A stretch of DNA of 45,359 nucleotides from contig JANYAZ010000106.1 in assembly GCA_025361045.1 (NCBI GenBank), positions 1 to 45,359 on the forward strand, read 5' to 3'. A model generated the notes under the pieces. It was not told the DNA's origin. It ran no database searches and worked only from the letters and a program-made list of their open reading frames with translations. A program made the translations under genes and the position numbers. Of the stretch, positions 31,922-39,580 are shown in pieces. The DNA is from Geothrix sp. (GTDB lineage: Bacteria; Acidobacteriota; Holophagae; Holophagales; Holophagaceae). Positions within the stretch are counted from its first letter, which is position 1. Each line of letters starts with the position of its first letter.

Positions 31922-32626
31922 ATGACTCAGCACGTGGTGATCGCCGGTGGCACTGGGGAAGTGGGCAGGCAGCTGCTGGCCCTGCTGGCAGATCGGCCAG
32001 ACCTGGCGGTCCGGGCCCTGGTGCGCAAACCGGGCTCGCTTCAGGCAGCGCCCAACCTCCAGGAGGTCCCCTTCGACTACGAGGACGCGACGGCCTATGG
32101 ACCTACCTTGGCCCAGCCCTGCGACCTGCTGCTCATCGCCCTCGGCACCACCATAGCCAAGGCCGGCAACGCCGAGGCCTTCCTGCGGGTGGACCGGGAC
32201 TATCCGATGCGGTTGATTTCGGCCCTGGCCACCACCCACCCCGAGGCCAAGGTAGGCCTCGTGAGCAGCGTCGGCGCGGATCATCCCCGCGGCCTCTACC
32301 TCGGCGCCAAGGCCACCGTTGAGGCAGAGCTGGAGGCCAGCGGTCTGACCCATGTCATTGGTCGGCCCTCCTTCCTGCGCAGTTCCCGCAAGGAGATTCG
32401 CGTCTTAGAGATCGCCGTCGATCGTCTGATCGCGCCCCTCTGGCTGGCCTTGGGCCGGGTGGCCTTTGCCGACAGCCGCGGCTGGTGGCGCTGGGCTCCC
32501 GTGCATGTGCGGGAGGTTGCCACCACCTTGCTGGACGCTGCCCTCACCCTGCCACCGGGCCAGCGACGCGTGCTGGAAGGCATCGACCTGCATTCAGGTC
32601 CTATCAACCAGTGGGGAAAACCATGA
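31922..32626 (+). CDS. NAD(P)H-binding Rossmann protein (NmrA/atypical SDR-like)
   Basis: 234 aa. It begins with the dinucleotide-binding motif HVVIAGGTGEVGRQLLALLA (G-G-T-G-x-x-G), and continues VRALVRKPGSLQ, DLLLIALGTTIAKAGNAEAF, KVGLVSSVGADHPRGLYLGAKATVEAELEASGLTHVIGRPSFL broken here only for length of the motif region. The Y-x-x-x-K in YLGAK fits atypical SDRs such as the Htatip2/NmrA types, which act as sensors or reductases. The stop overlaps the next SDR start (ATGA). No Shine-Dalgarno sequence is visible in the 14-bp spacer to ybaK, so it may be leaderless. Confidence 0.82.
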   Translation: MTQHVVIAGGTGEVGRQLLALLADRPDLAVRALVRKPGSLQAAPNLQEVPFDYEDATAYGPTLAQPCDLLLIALGTTIAKAGNAEAFLRVDRDYPMRLISALATTHPEAKVGLVSSVGADHPRGLYLGAKATVEAELEASGLTHVIGRPSFLRSSRKEIRVLEIAVDRLIAPLWLALGRVAFADSRGWWRWAPVHVREVATTLLDAALTLPPGQRRVLEGIDLHSGPINQWGKP

Positions 32627-33294
32627 CCAAGCCCGTCGCCCTCGTCACCGGAGCCTCCCGCGGCCTGGGCCGGGAGGTGGCCCGCCGCCTGGTGGCAGAG
32701 GGTTACACCGTGCTTGCCGGCGTCCGGAATCCGGCGAAGCTGGAGCCCTTGCCCGGCGTGGAGGTCCTATCGCTGGATGTCTCCGAGCCTGCCTCCATCA
32801 GCGCCGCGGCGGCTTCCATCCGCACGCACCATGGTCGCCTGGATGTCCTGGTGAACAACGCGGGCATCATGCTCGATCGCATGGGTGATGCCCTGGCCCT
32901 GGAGGCCGATCTGTTGCAGCGCACCCTCGAGACGAACTCGGTGGGACCCCTGCGGCTGGTCCAGGCCCTGGCCCCACTCATGCCCAAGGGTGGGCGCATC
33001 GTCAACGTCAGCAGCGGCGGTGGCCAGCTCTCGGTGCCATCCACCTGGGCACCCGCCTACTGCATCTCCAAGACCACCCTCAATGCCATCACGGTGCAAC
33101 TCGCCGAAGCGCTCAAGCCCAGAGGCATCGTCGTGAACGCCGTCTGCCCGGGCTGGGTGCGCACGGACCTCGGCGGACCTGAAGCACCCCGTGACCTCCA
33201 GCAGGGCGCCGACAGCATCCTGTGGCTGGTGCTCAAGGCCGAGCCCGGGCTCACCGGTGGCTTCTGGCGGGATGGCGAGCGGATTCCCTGGTAG
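32623..33294 (+). CDS. Short-chain dehydrogenase/reductase
   Basis: 223 aa, classical SDR. The cofactor-binding motif is VALVTGASRGLGREVARRLV (T-G-x-x-x-G-x-G), followed by LDVLVNNAGIM (N-N-A-G), catalytic Ser in IVNVSSGGGQLS, and YCISKTTLNAI with Tyr and Lys (Y-x-x-x-K). PGWVRTDLGG is the usual substrate-loop region. The Arg after TGAS-R suggests NADPH preference (inference). It is translated from an ATGA overlap with the preceding NAD(P)-binding gene, so they are probably functionally paired. Confidence 0.92.
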   Translation: MTKPVALVTGASRGLGREVARRLVAEGYTVLAGVRNPAKLEPLPGVEVLSLDVSEPASISAAAASIRTHHGRLDVLVNNAGIMLDRMGDALALEADLLQRTLETNSVGPLRLVQALAPLMPKGGRIVNVSSGGGQLSVPSTWAPAYCISKTTLNAITVQLAEALKPRGIVVNAVCPGWVRTDLGGPEAPRDLQQGADSILWLVLKAEPGLTGGFWRDGERIPW

Positions 33295-33301
33295 AGACAG
33301 G

Positions 33302-34495
33302 TCAGTCGTTCGGACGTCGGCGCGAGGGGAGGTCTGGATACATCTTGTTCACACAGTCAGGACAGATGCCGTGGGTGAACGTGGCGGCAGAGTGGGCCTG
33401 CACATAGGACTCGATCTGGTTCCATTACCCCGCGTCGTCGCGGATCTTCTTGCAGCTGGCACAGATGGGCAGCAGGCCACGCAGTTCCTGGACCTCCTCC
33501 CTGGCCCGCTCCCGCTCCCGCTTCCAGGCCCGATGCAGCAGCCAGGCCAGTCCTGAGGTGAGTAGGGTGAAGAGCCCCGCGAGGCTCCAGCTCCAGCGCG
33601 ATACGGTGCGCCAGCGGGTGAGGTAGTCCTCGGAGCCCAGCCCCACGTGGATGTAGAGTGGGTGCTCCCCGACCTTGGCGAAGGCGAAGGCGCGTTCGAC
33701 ACCATCGACCCCACCCCGGGCCTTGTACACCGCCGAGGTGCGTCCCTGCCGGAACAGGGCCTGAAAGGTGGGGGAGATGTCCCGCCGGCCCACCATCTGG
33801 CCCAAGGCCTTATTGACGGGGTATTTCGCGTAGATGTCCAGCTGCCCGCCACGGAGGGTTACCGTACCGTGGGGACCAAGGTCAATCCGGGACATAGCTT
33901 GGGTGAACTGGTCCAGGGTGATGGCCGCGTAGGCCACTCCCGCGAATCCACCATCCAGGCGGTCGATGCGCCGGGCAAGAATGATGACCCACTGCCCGCT
34001 GATGCGACCCACCACGGGTTCGGAGATCAGCAGGCCGGCCTTGGGATTCCGCCGGGCCTCGGCGAAGTAGGCCCGGTCCGACACGCTGAAGGCGCTCCCA
34101 GGTTGAACGCCGATGCCGTGGTCGATGCGTCCTTCGGCATTCGCGGTGCGAATGGAGCTCAGCTCCGGGAACTGCGCGAAGAGGCGGGCGATGTAAGCAT
34201 TCAACTCCGCGTCCCGAATGCCCCCAGTGGCCATTTGGCGAGCCAGCTCGCCGCGGAGGACAAAGAGGGCCAAGTCGATCCTCTGGAGGTCGCCAGACAG
34301 CTGGCGGTCCAGGACCTGGGTCAGGTTCTGGGCGGTGCGGCCTGCATCCTCCTCGGCGCGGTGGAGGTGCCACCGGAGGATCACCACGGTGAAGGCCAGC
34401 ACCAGGAGGTTCACGACGAGGAGGAAACCGAAGACCCTCCGAATGCCGCCCATCCGGTGGTCGAAGTGCCTCATCGCCACCGATTGGACTGCCAA
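33302..34495 (-). pseudogene. Cache-domain membrane sensor with Cys4 tail, interrupted by an in-frame TAA
   Basis: Two transmembrane helices (FGFLLVVNLLVLAFTVVILR and WSLAGLFTLLTSGLAWLLHR) bracket a periplasmic dCache/PDC-type domain (FAQFPELSSIRTANAEGRID, FSVSDRAYFAEARRNPKAGL, EPVVGRISGQWVIILARRID). The cytoplasmic tail begins GLLPICASCKKIRDDAG and then meets TAA at 33425-33427. The same frame continues W-N-Q-I-E-S-Y-V and on to GICPDCVNKMYPD and a TGA at 33302-33304. Relatives read G-Y-W-N-Q-I-E here, so TAA replaces the Tyr codon. The truncated product ends at 33425. A TTG at 34495 with AAGGAGG 4 nt upstream is the likeliest start; ATG 34474 and GTG 34519 are alternatives. Confidence 0.8.
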
Positions 34496-34618
34496 GTAGC
34501 CTCCTTGATGCCACGACACGGGTCGCTTGGCCTCAGCCCTGCATAGACATCATCGACCGACTCCCCCGGATTCTTTAGGAATTCATCATCTATCCGACCA
34601 GGCTACCCCACGGGTGGT

Positions 34619-35407
34619 TCAACCCATCAAGGCCCTGAACCTAGCCCCATCCGGCACCTCGATCCCGAAGACCTTCCGCAGCAGGGGGAGAAGTTCTTCC
34701 TGCGCCAGTTCGCGGCCTTCTGCCTGGTCTCCACGCAGCTCCGCATAGGCGCGGTTGCGGAGGAGGCGGCGCACTTCCGGACCGGGCAGCTGGGCCGTCA
34801 AGGTTTTCACGAAGCGTGACTCGGGATGGGTGCTGGTGAAGTGGTTGGCCATCTCAAAATCGATGGGCCATCTGGCCTCTGGCTCAAAGGCGTAGAGATC
34901 TTCCCAGGCGCCGTGATGGTAGGACTGAAGCACCTTCAGGCCGCCTTCAGTGATCACGCGGTAGGCATTCAGGAACTGGGGGTGAGCCTCGCCGTCCATG
35001 GGCACCGGATGCAGCAGGCCCTCGCCGCCGAAGCCCACGTCGCAAAGCCAGGGGATCTCATTTACCGTGACGAGCAGCAGCATGTGGGTTCGAGGCAGCA
35101 CGGTGGGTGCGCCCAGACGCACGCGAGCCTCACAGGCGATGGCCTGGAAGCCGATGGCCTTCAGCACCGCCTGGAACAGCGTGTTGTGCTCGAAGCAATA
35201 GCCGCCTCGGCGACGAAGGACCAACTTGGCCTGGAGGGCAGGCAGATCCAGATGGATGGGCAGGCCCAACTGGATGTCGAGGTTCTCGAAGGGGATGGCC
35301 GTTGCGTGCGCGAAGTGGAGTGCACGCAGGCCTGCCAGGTTCGCCTCCGGGACCCTATCCAGTCCGACCCGCCGCAGGTAGGTACCCAGGTGAAGCTCAG
35401 CGGACAT
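34619..35407 (-). CDS. Arylamine N-acetyltransferase
   Basis: 262 aa from MSAELHLGTY. It transfers acetyl from acetyl-CoA to arylamines or hydrazines, or acts as a condensing enzyme in some pathways. The catalytic triad is complete: Cys71 in RRRGGYCFEHN, His108 in THMLLLV, Asp123 in WLCDVGFGG. FAHATAIPFENLDIQLG is the family N-terminal motif. The start at 35407 overlaps the end of the tautomerase gene by 11 bp, indicating coupled translation; an ATG at 35422 would add five residues. Confidence 0.94.
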   Translation of the reverse strand: MSAELHLGTYLRRVGLDRVPEANLAGLRALHFAHATAIPFENLDIQLGLPIHLDLPALQAKLVLRRRGGYCFEHNTLFQAVLKAIGFQAIACEARVRLGAPTVLPRTHMLLLVTVNEIPWLCDVGFGGEGLLHPVPMDGEAHPQFLNAYRVITEGGLKVLQSYHHGAWEDLYAFEPEARWPIDFEMANHFTSTHPESRFVKTLTAQLPGPEVRRLLRNRAYAELRGDQAEGRELAQEELLPLLRKVFGIEVPDGARFRALMG

Positions 35408-35777
35408 ACTGGGCGATCCCATGACCGAAAGACCAGTCTGCCAGATCGTTCTCGACCAGGCAGATCAGGACGTCTTCCGGTCGCAGGCCGGGTTGCATGG
35501 CCAGGTTCTCCACGATCCTGCGATAGAGGGCTTCCTTCATCTCCACGGTCCGCCCTTTCCGCAGGGTGATCTGGATGGCCACCCAGTTCGGTGTCCGCTC
35601 AATGCCCAGATAGTGAGGATCGAAGATCAGGCCGGTGGCGTGCTCGGTGACGATGTGGAAGCGGTCGTTGGTGGGCACGTTCACCGTGCTCTCCATGGCC
35701 TCCTGCACCCCGTCAGAAAGAGCCTGCCGGTAGGCCTCGGTCACACCGGCGCGATGGGAGATGCGGACGAGGGGCAT
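35397..35777 (-). CDS. Tautomerase-family protein
   Basis: 126 aa. It begins MPLVRISHRAG: removal of Met exposes Pro1, the catalytic base of the tautomerase superfamily, and the position 11-12 segment is typical of the 4-oxalocrotonate tautomerase/MSAD-like branch with long chains (Tautomerase_2-like). VAIQITLRKGRTVEMKEALY and GLRPEDVLICLVENDLADWS are further family-like segments. ATG 35777 is selected because GGGAG lies 5-6 nt upstream and it places Pro second; an upstream in-frame start would bury it. It is the first gene of a pair with the arylamine N-acetyltransferase. Confidence 0.85.
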   Translation of the reverse strand: MPLVRISHRAGVTEAYRQALSDGVQEAMESTVNVPTNDRFHIVTEHATGLIFDPHYLGIERTPNWVAIQITLRKGRTVEMKEALYRRIVENLAMQPGLRPEDVLICLVENDLADWSFGHGIAQYVR

Positions 35778-35882
35778 GGGAACTCCCTGGAGGGAAGCCA
35801 ACAGTCTGGGGTTTGTTTGAACGGTAAGAATTCAAAACAGATCGGAACGCGGTTCAAGTCTCGACCGATTCACTCGATCGGG

Positions 35883-36368
35883 TCAGCGATTCTGCCAGGC
35901 CCCGAGGTTGCGCTGGATCTGCGCGGCATGGATCTCCAGGTGGTTGGCATAGCTCCTGAGCCAGTCGTCGGTTCCGTAGGGGCCGCTGTGGGTGTGGCGA
36001 CCCATGCGACCCCAGGCTTCGTCAGGTACCCGGGAGAGCATGGCCGACGTATGGGCCCTCACCGTCTCCACCAGGCGCAGGGCCAGCTCGGGGTCCGAGG
36101 CGTGGTAATCAAACCGTCGCGACCAGACATTTTCGTCATACCCCACGACGAGGGGCTCCGTTTCGGCCAGCAGGAGCCTGATGCGGATGGCTGCGTAGGT
36201 CTCAGAATCCGCGCAGTGGACCGCCACCTCATGGGCACTCCACTTGCCCTCGCCGGGCCGCCAGGTGCGGGCTTCGACGGGCAGTTCTGCCCAAGCCCGG
36301 CGAATCAGGGTGGAACCCTCCGCGTATCGCCGGAGATGGGCTTCACGGGTTGCGGCATCAAAGGGCAT
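35883..36368 (-). CDS. DinB-family protein (cytoplasmic)
   Basis: 161 aa from MPFDAATREAHL, with GGGAGG 6 nt upstream; the longer in-frame extension to 36443 lacks a site and is rejected. Four-helix DinB bundle with the metal triad: GKWSAHEVAVHCADSETYAA (first His in HEVAVH) and WLRSYANHLEIHAAQIQRNL (HxxxH). No signal peptide, unlike the second DinB gene at 30754. Function unknown; relatives include metal-dependent thiol transferases. Confidence 0.85.
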   Translation of the reverse strand: MPFDAATREAHLRRYAEGSTLIRRAWAELPVEARTWRPGEGKWSAHEVAVHCADSETYAAIRIRLLLAETEPLVVGYDENVWSRRFDYHASDPELALRLVETVRAHTSAMLSRVPDEAWGRMGRHTHSGPYGTDDWLRSYANHLEIHAAQIQRNLGAWQNR

Positions 36369-36466
36369 GGGACACCTCCCCACCAGCATGGTCCATTGTT
36401 CGAAGAATTGAAGCCTCAGCTGACGAGGCAACTGTGGTTTCATGGAAACCGTTCCAGGGAGGAACC

Positions 36467-38164
36467 ATGCGCACCACCATGGCCTGCTTCGCGCTCTCTC
36501 TGACCGCCCTGTTCCTGCAGGCCGGGGACCGGGTTACCGGCCGGGCCTTTGCCACCCGCTCCGAGGTGGCCGCCCAGCACGGCATGGCGTGCACCAGCCA
36601 GGCCCTGGTCACGCAGATCGCCCTCGACATTCTTAAGCTGGGCGGCTCCGCCGTGGACGCCGCCATCGCCGCGGACGCGGCCCTGGGCCTCATGGAGCCC
36701 ACGGGCAGCGGCATGGGCGGCGACCTCTACGCCATCGTCTGGGATGCGAAAACGAAGAAGCTGCACGGCCTCAACGGCAGCGGACATTCCCCGAAATCAC
36801 TCACCCTCGACCATTTCAAGAAGCTGGGGCTCAAGCACATTCCGCCCCACGGGCCCCTGCCCGTGAGCGTGCCCGGCTGCGTGGATGGTTGGTTCGAGCT
36901 GCACCGGAAGTTCGGCAAGCTGCCCATGACCCAGGTGTTGGCCCCGGCCATTCGGTATGCGAAGGAGGGCTTCCCGGTCTCCGAGTTGGTCGCCTACTAC
37001 TGGGATCGCAGCATGCCGGTGCTGGGCCGGTTCCCGGGTTTTCTGGAGACCTACACGGTGGACGGGAAGCGCGCGCCGCGGAACGGCGAGGTCTTCCGCA
37101 ATCCGCGGCTGGCGAAGACTCTGGAGATCCTGGCGAAGGACGGTCGTGACGCCTTCTACAAGGGCGAGATCGCGCGAAAGATTGATGCCTACATGAAAGC
37201 CCAGGGCGGCTTCCTCAGCACCGAGGACCTGGCCGCGCACCACTCCGACTGGGTCGATCCGGTCAGCGTGAACTACCGCGGTTATGACGTGTGGGAACTG
37301 CCCCCCAACGGCCAGGGCATCGCCGCCCTGCAGATGCTGAACATCCTCGAAGGTTACGAATTTTCAAAGATCCCCTTCGGCAGCCCCCGCCATGTCCATC
37401 TGTTCACCGAGGCCAAGAAGCTGGTCTTCGAGGACCGGGCCAAGTTCTACGCCGACGCAGCCTTCATGAAGGTGCCGCTGGCCTGGCTGTTGTCGAAGGA
37501 GTACGCCGCCCAGCGCCGCGGCCTCATCGACGAGAACCGGGCCGGACGCCGCCTCGAGGCAGGCCATCCGCCCCTCAAGGAAGGTGACACCATCTACCTC
37601 ACCACCGCCGATGGCGAAGGCAACATGGTGAGCCTCATCCAGAGCAACTACCGCGGCATGGGCAGCGGCATGACGCCCGGCGACCTGGGCTTCTGCCTCC
37701 AGGACCGCGGCGAGCTGTTCAACCTGGAGGAGGGCAACGCCAATACCTACGCGCCCGCCAAGCGGCCCTTCCACACCATCATCCCGGGTTTCATCACCAA
37801 GGATGGCCAGCCCTTCCTCAGCTACGGCGTCATGGGCGGCGAGTTCCAGCCCATCGGCCACGCCCAGATCGTGATGAACATGATCGACTTCGGCATGAAC
37901 GTCCAGGAAGCCGGGGATGCGCCCCGCATGAGCCATGACGGCTCGCCGGAGCCCACTGGCGAGAAGGGCAAACTGCCCGGCACCATCCAGCTGGAGAGCG
38001 GCTTTCCCTACGAGACCGTGCGGGAGCTCATGAACCGGGGCCACGGCGTGGGCTGGATGTTCGGCGGCTACGGGGGCTACCAGGCCATCCGCTGGGATCC
38101 CAAACAGAAGGTCTACTTCGGTGCCTCGGAATCGCGGAAGGATGGCCAGGCGGCAGGCTACTGA
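36467..38164 (+). CDS. ggt: Gamma-glutamyltransferase
   Basis: 565 aa with an N-terminal signal peptide (MRTTMACFALSLTALFLQAG), so it is exported. It cleaves or transfers gamma-glutamyl groups (glutathione, gamma-glutamyl peptides). Family segments: GGSAVDAAIAADAALGLMEP, TGSGMGGDLYAIVWD, ISVPGCVDGW-type motif read here as SVPGCVDGWFELH, and the self-cleavage site EGDTIYLTTADGEGNMVS with nucleophile Thr375, leaving a small subunit of about 190 residues. The TTH of many homologues is T-I-Y here. AGGGAGG lies a few bases before the ATG. Convergent with the HD-GYP gene. Confidence 0.93.
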   Translation: MRTTMACFALSLTALFLQAGDRVTGRAFATRSEVAAQHGMACTSQALVTQIALDILKLGGSAVDAAIAADAALGLMEPTGSGMGGDLYAIVWDAKTKKLHGLNGSGHSPKSLTLDHFKKLGLKHIPPHGPLPVSVPGCVDGWFELHRKFGKLPMTQVLAPAIRYAKEGFPVSELVAYYWDRSMPVLGRFPGFLETYTVDGKRAPRNGEVFRNPRLAKTLEILAKDGRDAFYKGEIARKIDAYMKAQGGFLSTEDLAAHHSDWVDPVSVNYRGYDVWELPPNGQGIAALQMLNILEGYEFSKIPFGSPRHVHLFTEAKKLVFEDRAKFYADAAFMKVPLAWLLSKEYAAQRRGLIDENRAGRRLEAGHPPLKEGDTIYLTTADGEGNMVSLIQSNYRGMGSGMTPGDLGFCLQDRGELFNLEEGNANTYAPAKRPFHTIIPGFITKDGQPFLSYGVMGGEFQPIGHAQIVMNMIDFGMNVQEAGDAPRMSHDGSPEPTGEKGKLPGTIQLESGFPYETVRELMNRGHGVGWMFGGYGGYQAIRWDPKQKVYFGASESRKDGQAAGY

Positions 38165-38181
38165 GCCGAAGGATGGCTCAG
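38161..38181. terminator. Hairpin spanning both convergent stop codons
   Basis: CTGAGCC (38161-38167) and GGCTCAG (38175-38181) form a 7-bp stem with a 7-nt loop. It begins inside the gamma-glutamyltransferase stop codon (TGA at 38162-38164) and ends inside the HD-GYP gene's last codons (its stop is at 38178-38180). No T-run follows, so it may be a weak bidirectional terminator. Confidence 0.4.
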
Positions 38182-39380
38182 AGCCATTCCAGCGGGTTCA
38201 GGTCCCAGTCCGCAGGTTCCTCGAAGGACTCGATTTGGGCATCGGAGTGGACCAGGTGAAGGTCCCTGGGCGGCAGCCGGTAGCCGCGCTCGGCGTCGTA
38301 GACCACGCGCACCACAGGCTGCAGCAGGCTCTCCTGCTGTTCCACCACCACGGCGAGCTTGCCGTCGGAGAGTCGCACCAGGCTGCCAACCGGATAGATG
38401 CCCAGCGCCCGGATGAAGAGTTGCACCAGCTCGCCATCCAGGTGGTCGCCGCTCCACTCGAGCAGCTTTTTCAGCGCGTCTGAAGGCTCCATGCCCTTGT
38501 GGTAGACGCGGTTGGAGGTCAGGGCATCGTAGACATCCACGATGGCGGCCATGCGTCCAGGCTGCGAGATCTGGTCCCCTCTCAGTCCCATCGGATAACC
38601 GCAGCCACCCATCTTCTCGTGGTGCTCCGAAGCGATGCGGATCACGGTCTCCGAGATGCCAGGCGTGATTTCCAGCAGCTCGCGGCTGAGGGCCGCATGG
38701 GATTTCATGATGCGGAATTCTTCCTCCGTCAACCGCCCCGGCTTGTTGAGAATTTCATTGGGAATCTTCATCTTGCCCACATCGTGCAGCAGCCCGCCCA
38801 GCCCGGCCTGCCGGATTTCATCCGGACCGAGACCGAGGGCGTGAGAGAAGCTCACCATCAAGGCACAGACGCTGACGCAGTGTTGGAACGTATAGGTGTC
38901 CGCCTGTTTGATGCGGCCCAGACTCAGCAGGGCCCCGGGGTTCCGGAGCATGGAGGCGTTGATCTCATCCACCACGGGCAGGGCCTTGGCGGGGTCCACC
39001 TGCTTGCCCAGGCGGATGTCCTGCATCATGTCCTTCACCACTCCTTGTGCCTCGCCCAGAATTCGGCGGGCCGCCGCGGATTCCTCCTTCTGGGGCACCC
39101 GGGCAGTGGGGAGTGAGGCCTTCTGGGCCCCAGAAGCCTCCAGCTTCTCCTGCAGGACCTGTTGGACCTCGGCCTCGGTGGGGGCACCCGCCAGGTCGAC
39201 CCCCTTGCCGGTATCGATGTAGACGTCATGCATGCCCTGGTGGTGCATCTTCTGGATCTGGTCCTCGGATTTCAGCAGGAACTGTTGCCGCAGAAAGCCA
39301 TGCTGCAGCCAGCCACAGTTCAAGTCGTGGATGTACATGCCCGGTTTGAGTTGGTCAATGCGCACCCGCTTGATCGCCAT
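38178..39380 (-). CDS. HD-GYP cyclic-di-GMP phosphodiesterase with DUF3391 N-terminal domain
   Basis: 400 aa from ATG 39380 (GGAGG 10 nt upstream; an upstream TTG is too close to the site). The N-terminal 65 residues (KRVRIDQLKPGMYIHDLNCG, FLLKSEDQIQKMHHQGMHDV) match DUF3391. After a linker the HD-GYP domain has all motifs: GGLLHDVGKMKIPNEILNKP (HD), FRIMKSHAALSRELL, IASEHHEKMGGCGYPMGLRG (HH and GYP), IVDVYDALTSNRVYH. It should hydrolyse cyclic di-GMP, linking to motility control. Convergent with ggt. Confidence 0.95.
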   Translation of the reverse strand: MAIKRVRIDQLKPGMYIHDLNCGWLQHGFLRQQFLLKSEDQIQKMHHQGMHDVYIDTGKGVDLAGAPTEAEVQQVLQEKLEASGAQKASLPTARVPQKEESAAARRILGEAQGVVKDMMQDIRLGKQVDPAKALPVVDEINASMLRNPGALLSLGRIKQADTYTFQHCVSVCALMVSFSHALGLGPDEIRQAGLGGLLHDVGKMKIPNEILNKPGRLTEEEFRIMKSHAALSRELLEITPGISETVIRIASEHHEKMGGCGYPMGLRGDQISQPGRMAAIVDVYDALTSNRVYHKGMEPSDALKKLLEWSGDHLDGELVQLFIRALGIYPVGSLVRLSDGKLAVVVEQQESLLQPVVRVVYDAERGYRLPPRDLHLVHSDAQIESFEEPADWDLNPLEWL

Positions 39381-39530
39381 CCGGTCCAATCCTCCACCTA
39401 CCTAACTGGATCGGCCAGAGCATCAGGATGTTGAGTCACAACCCAATCTCGGCCTCTAACAACTCCCTGGCCCACCCGGGGGAGCCTGGAACCTTCACAA
39501 GCAGGAGCCACCGCCTCCCCCGGCGGGATG

Positions 39531-39574
39531 TAGAATGAGGGTTCGAACCGCGCCAAGCGGCGCTCTCAGGGGGG
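39531..39574 (+). promoter_or_regulatory. Candidate -10 box, leader hairpin and ribosome-binding site of acnB
   Basis: TAGAAT (39531-39536) is a good -10; no convincing -35 is seen 17 bp upstream. The short leader contains GCGCC-AAGC-GGCGC (39550-39563), a 5-bp stem ending a few bases before the CAGGGGGG ribosome-binding site (39567-39574). The site is 6 nt from the GTG at 39581, which decides the start. A regulatory role for the hairpin is unproven. Confidence 0.4.
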
Positions 39575-39580
39575 TTGACC

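Noticed and set aside
33425-33427. TAA as a reassigned or programmed readthrough codon
   Set aside because: TAA is used as the normal stop elsewhere in the window (for example at 1679-1681), and no readthrough signal is seen; a nonsense mutation or base-call error is simpler.
35883-36443. Longer start for the DinB gene at 36443
   Set aside because: No ribosome-binding site there, and it would read into the upstream region of ggt; GGGAGG before the ATG at 36368 is better.
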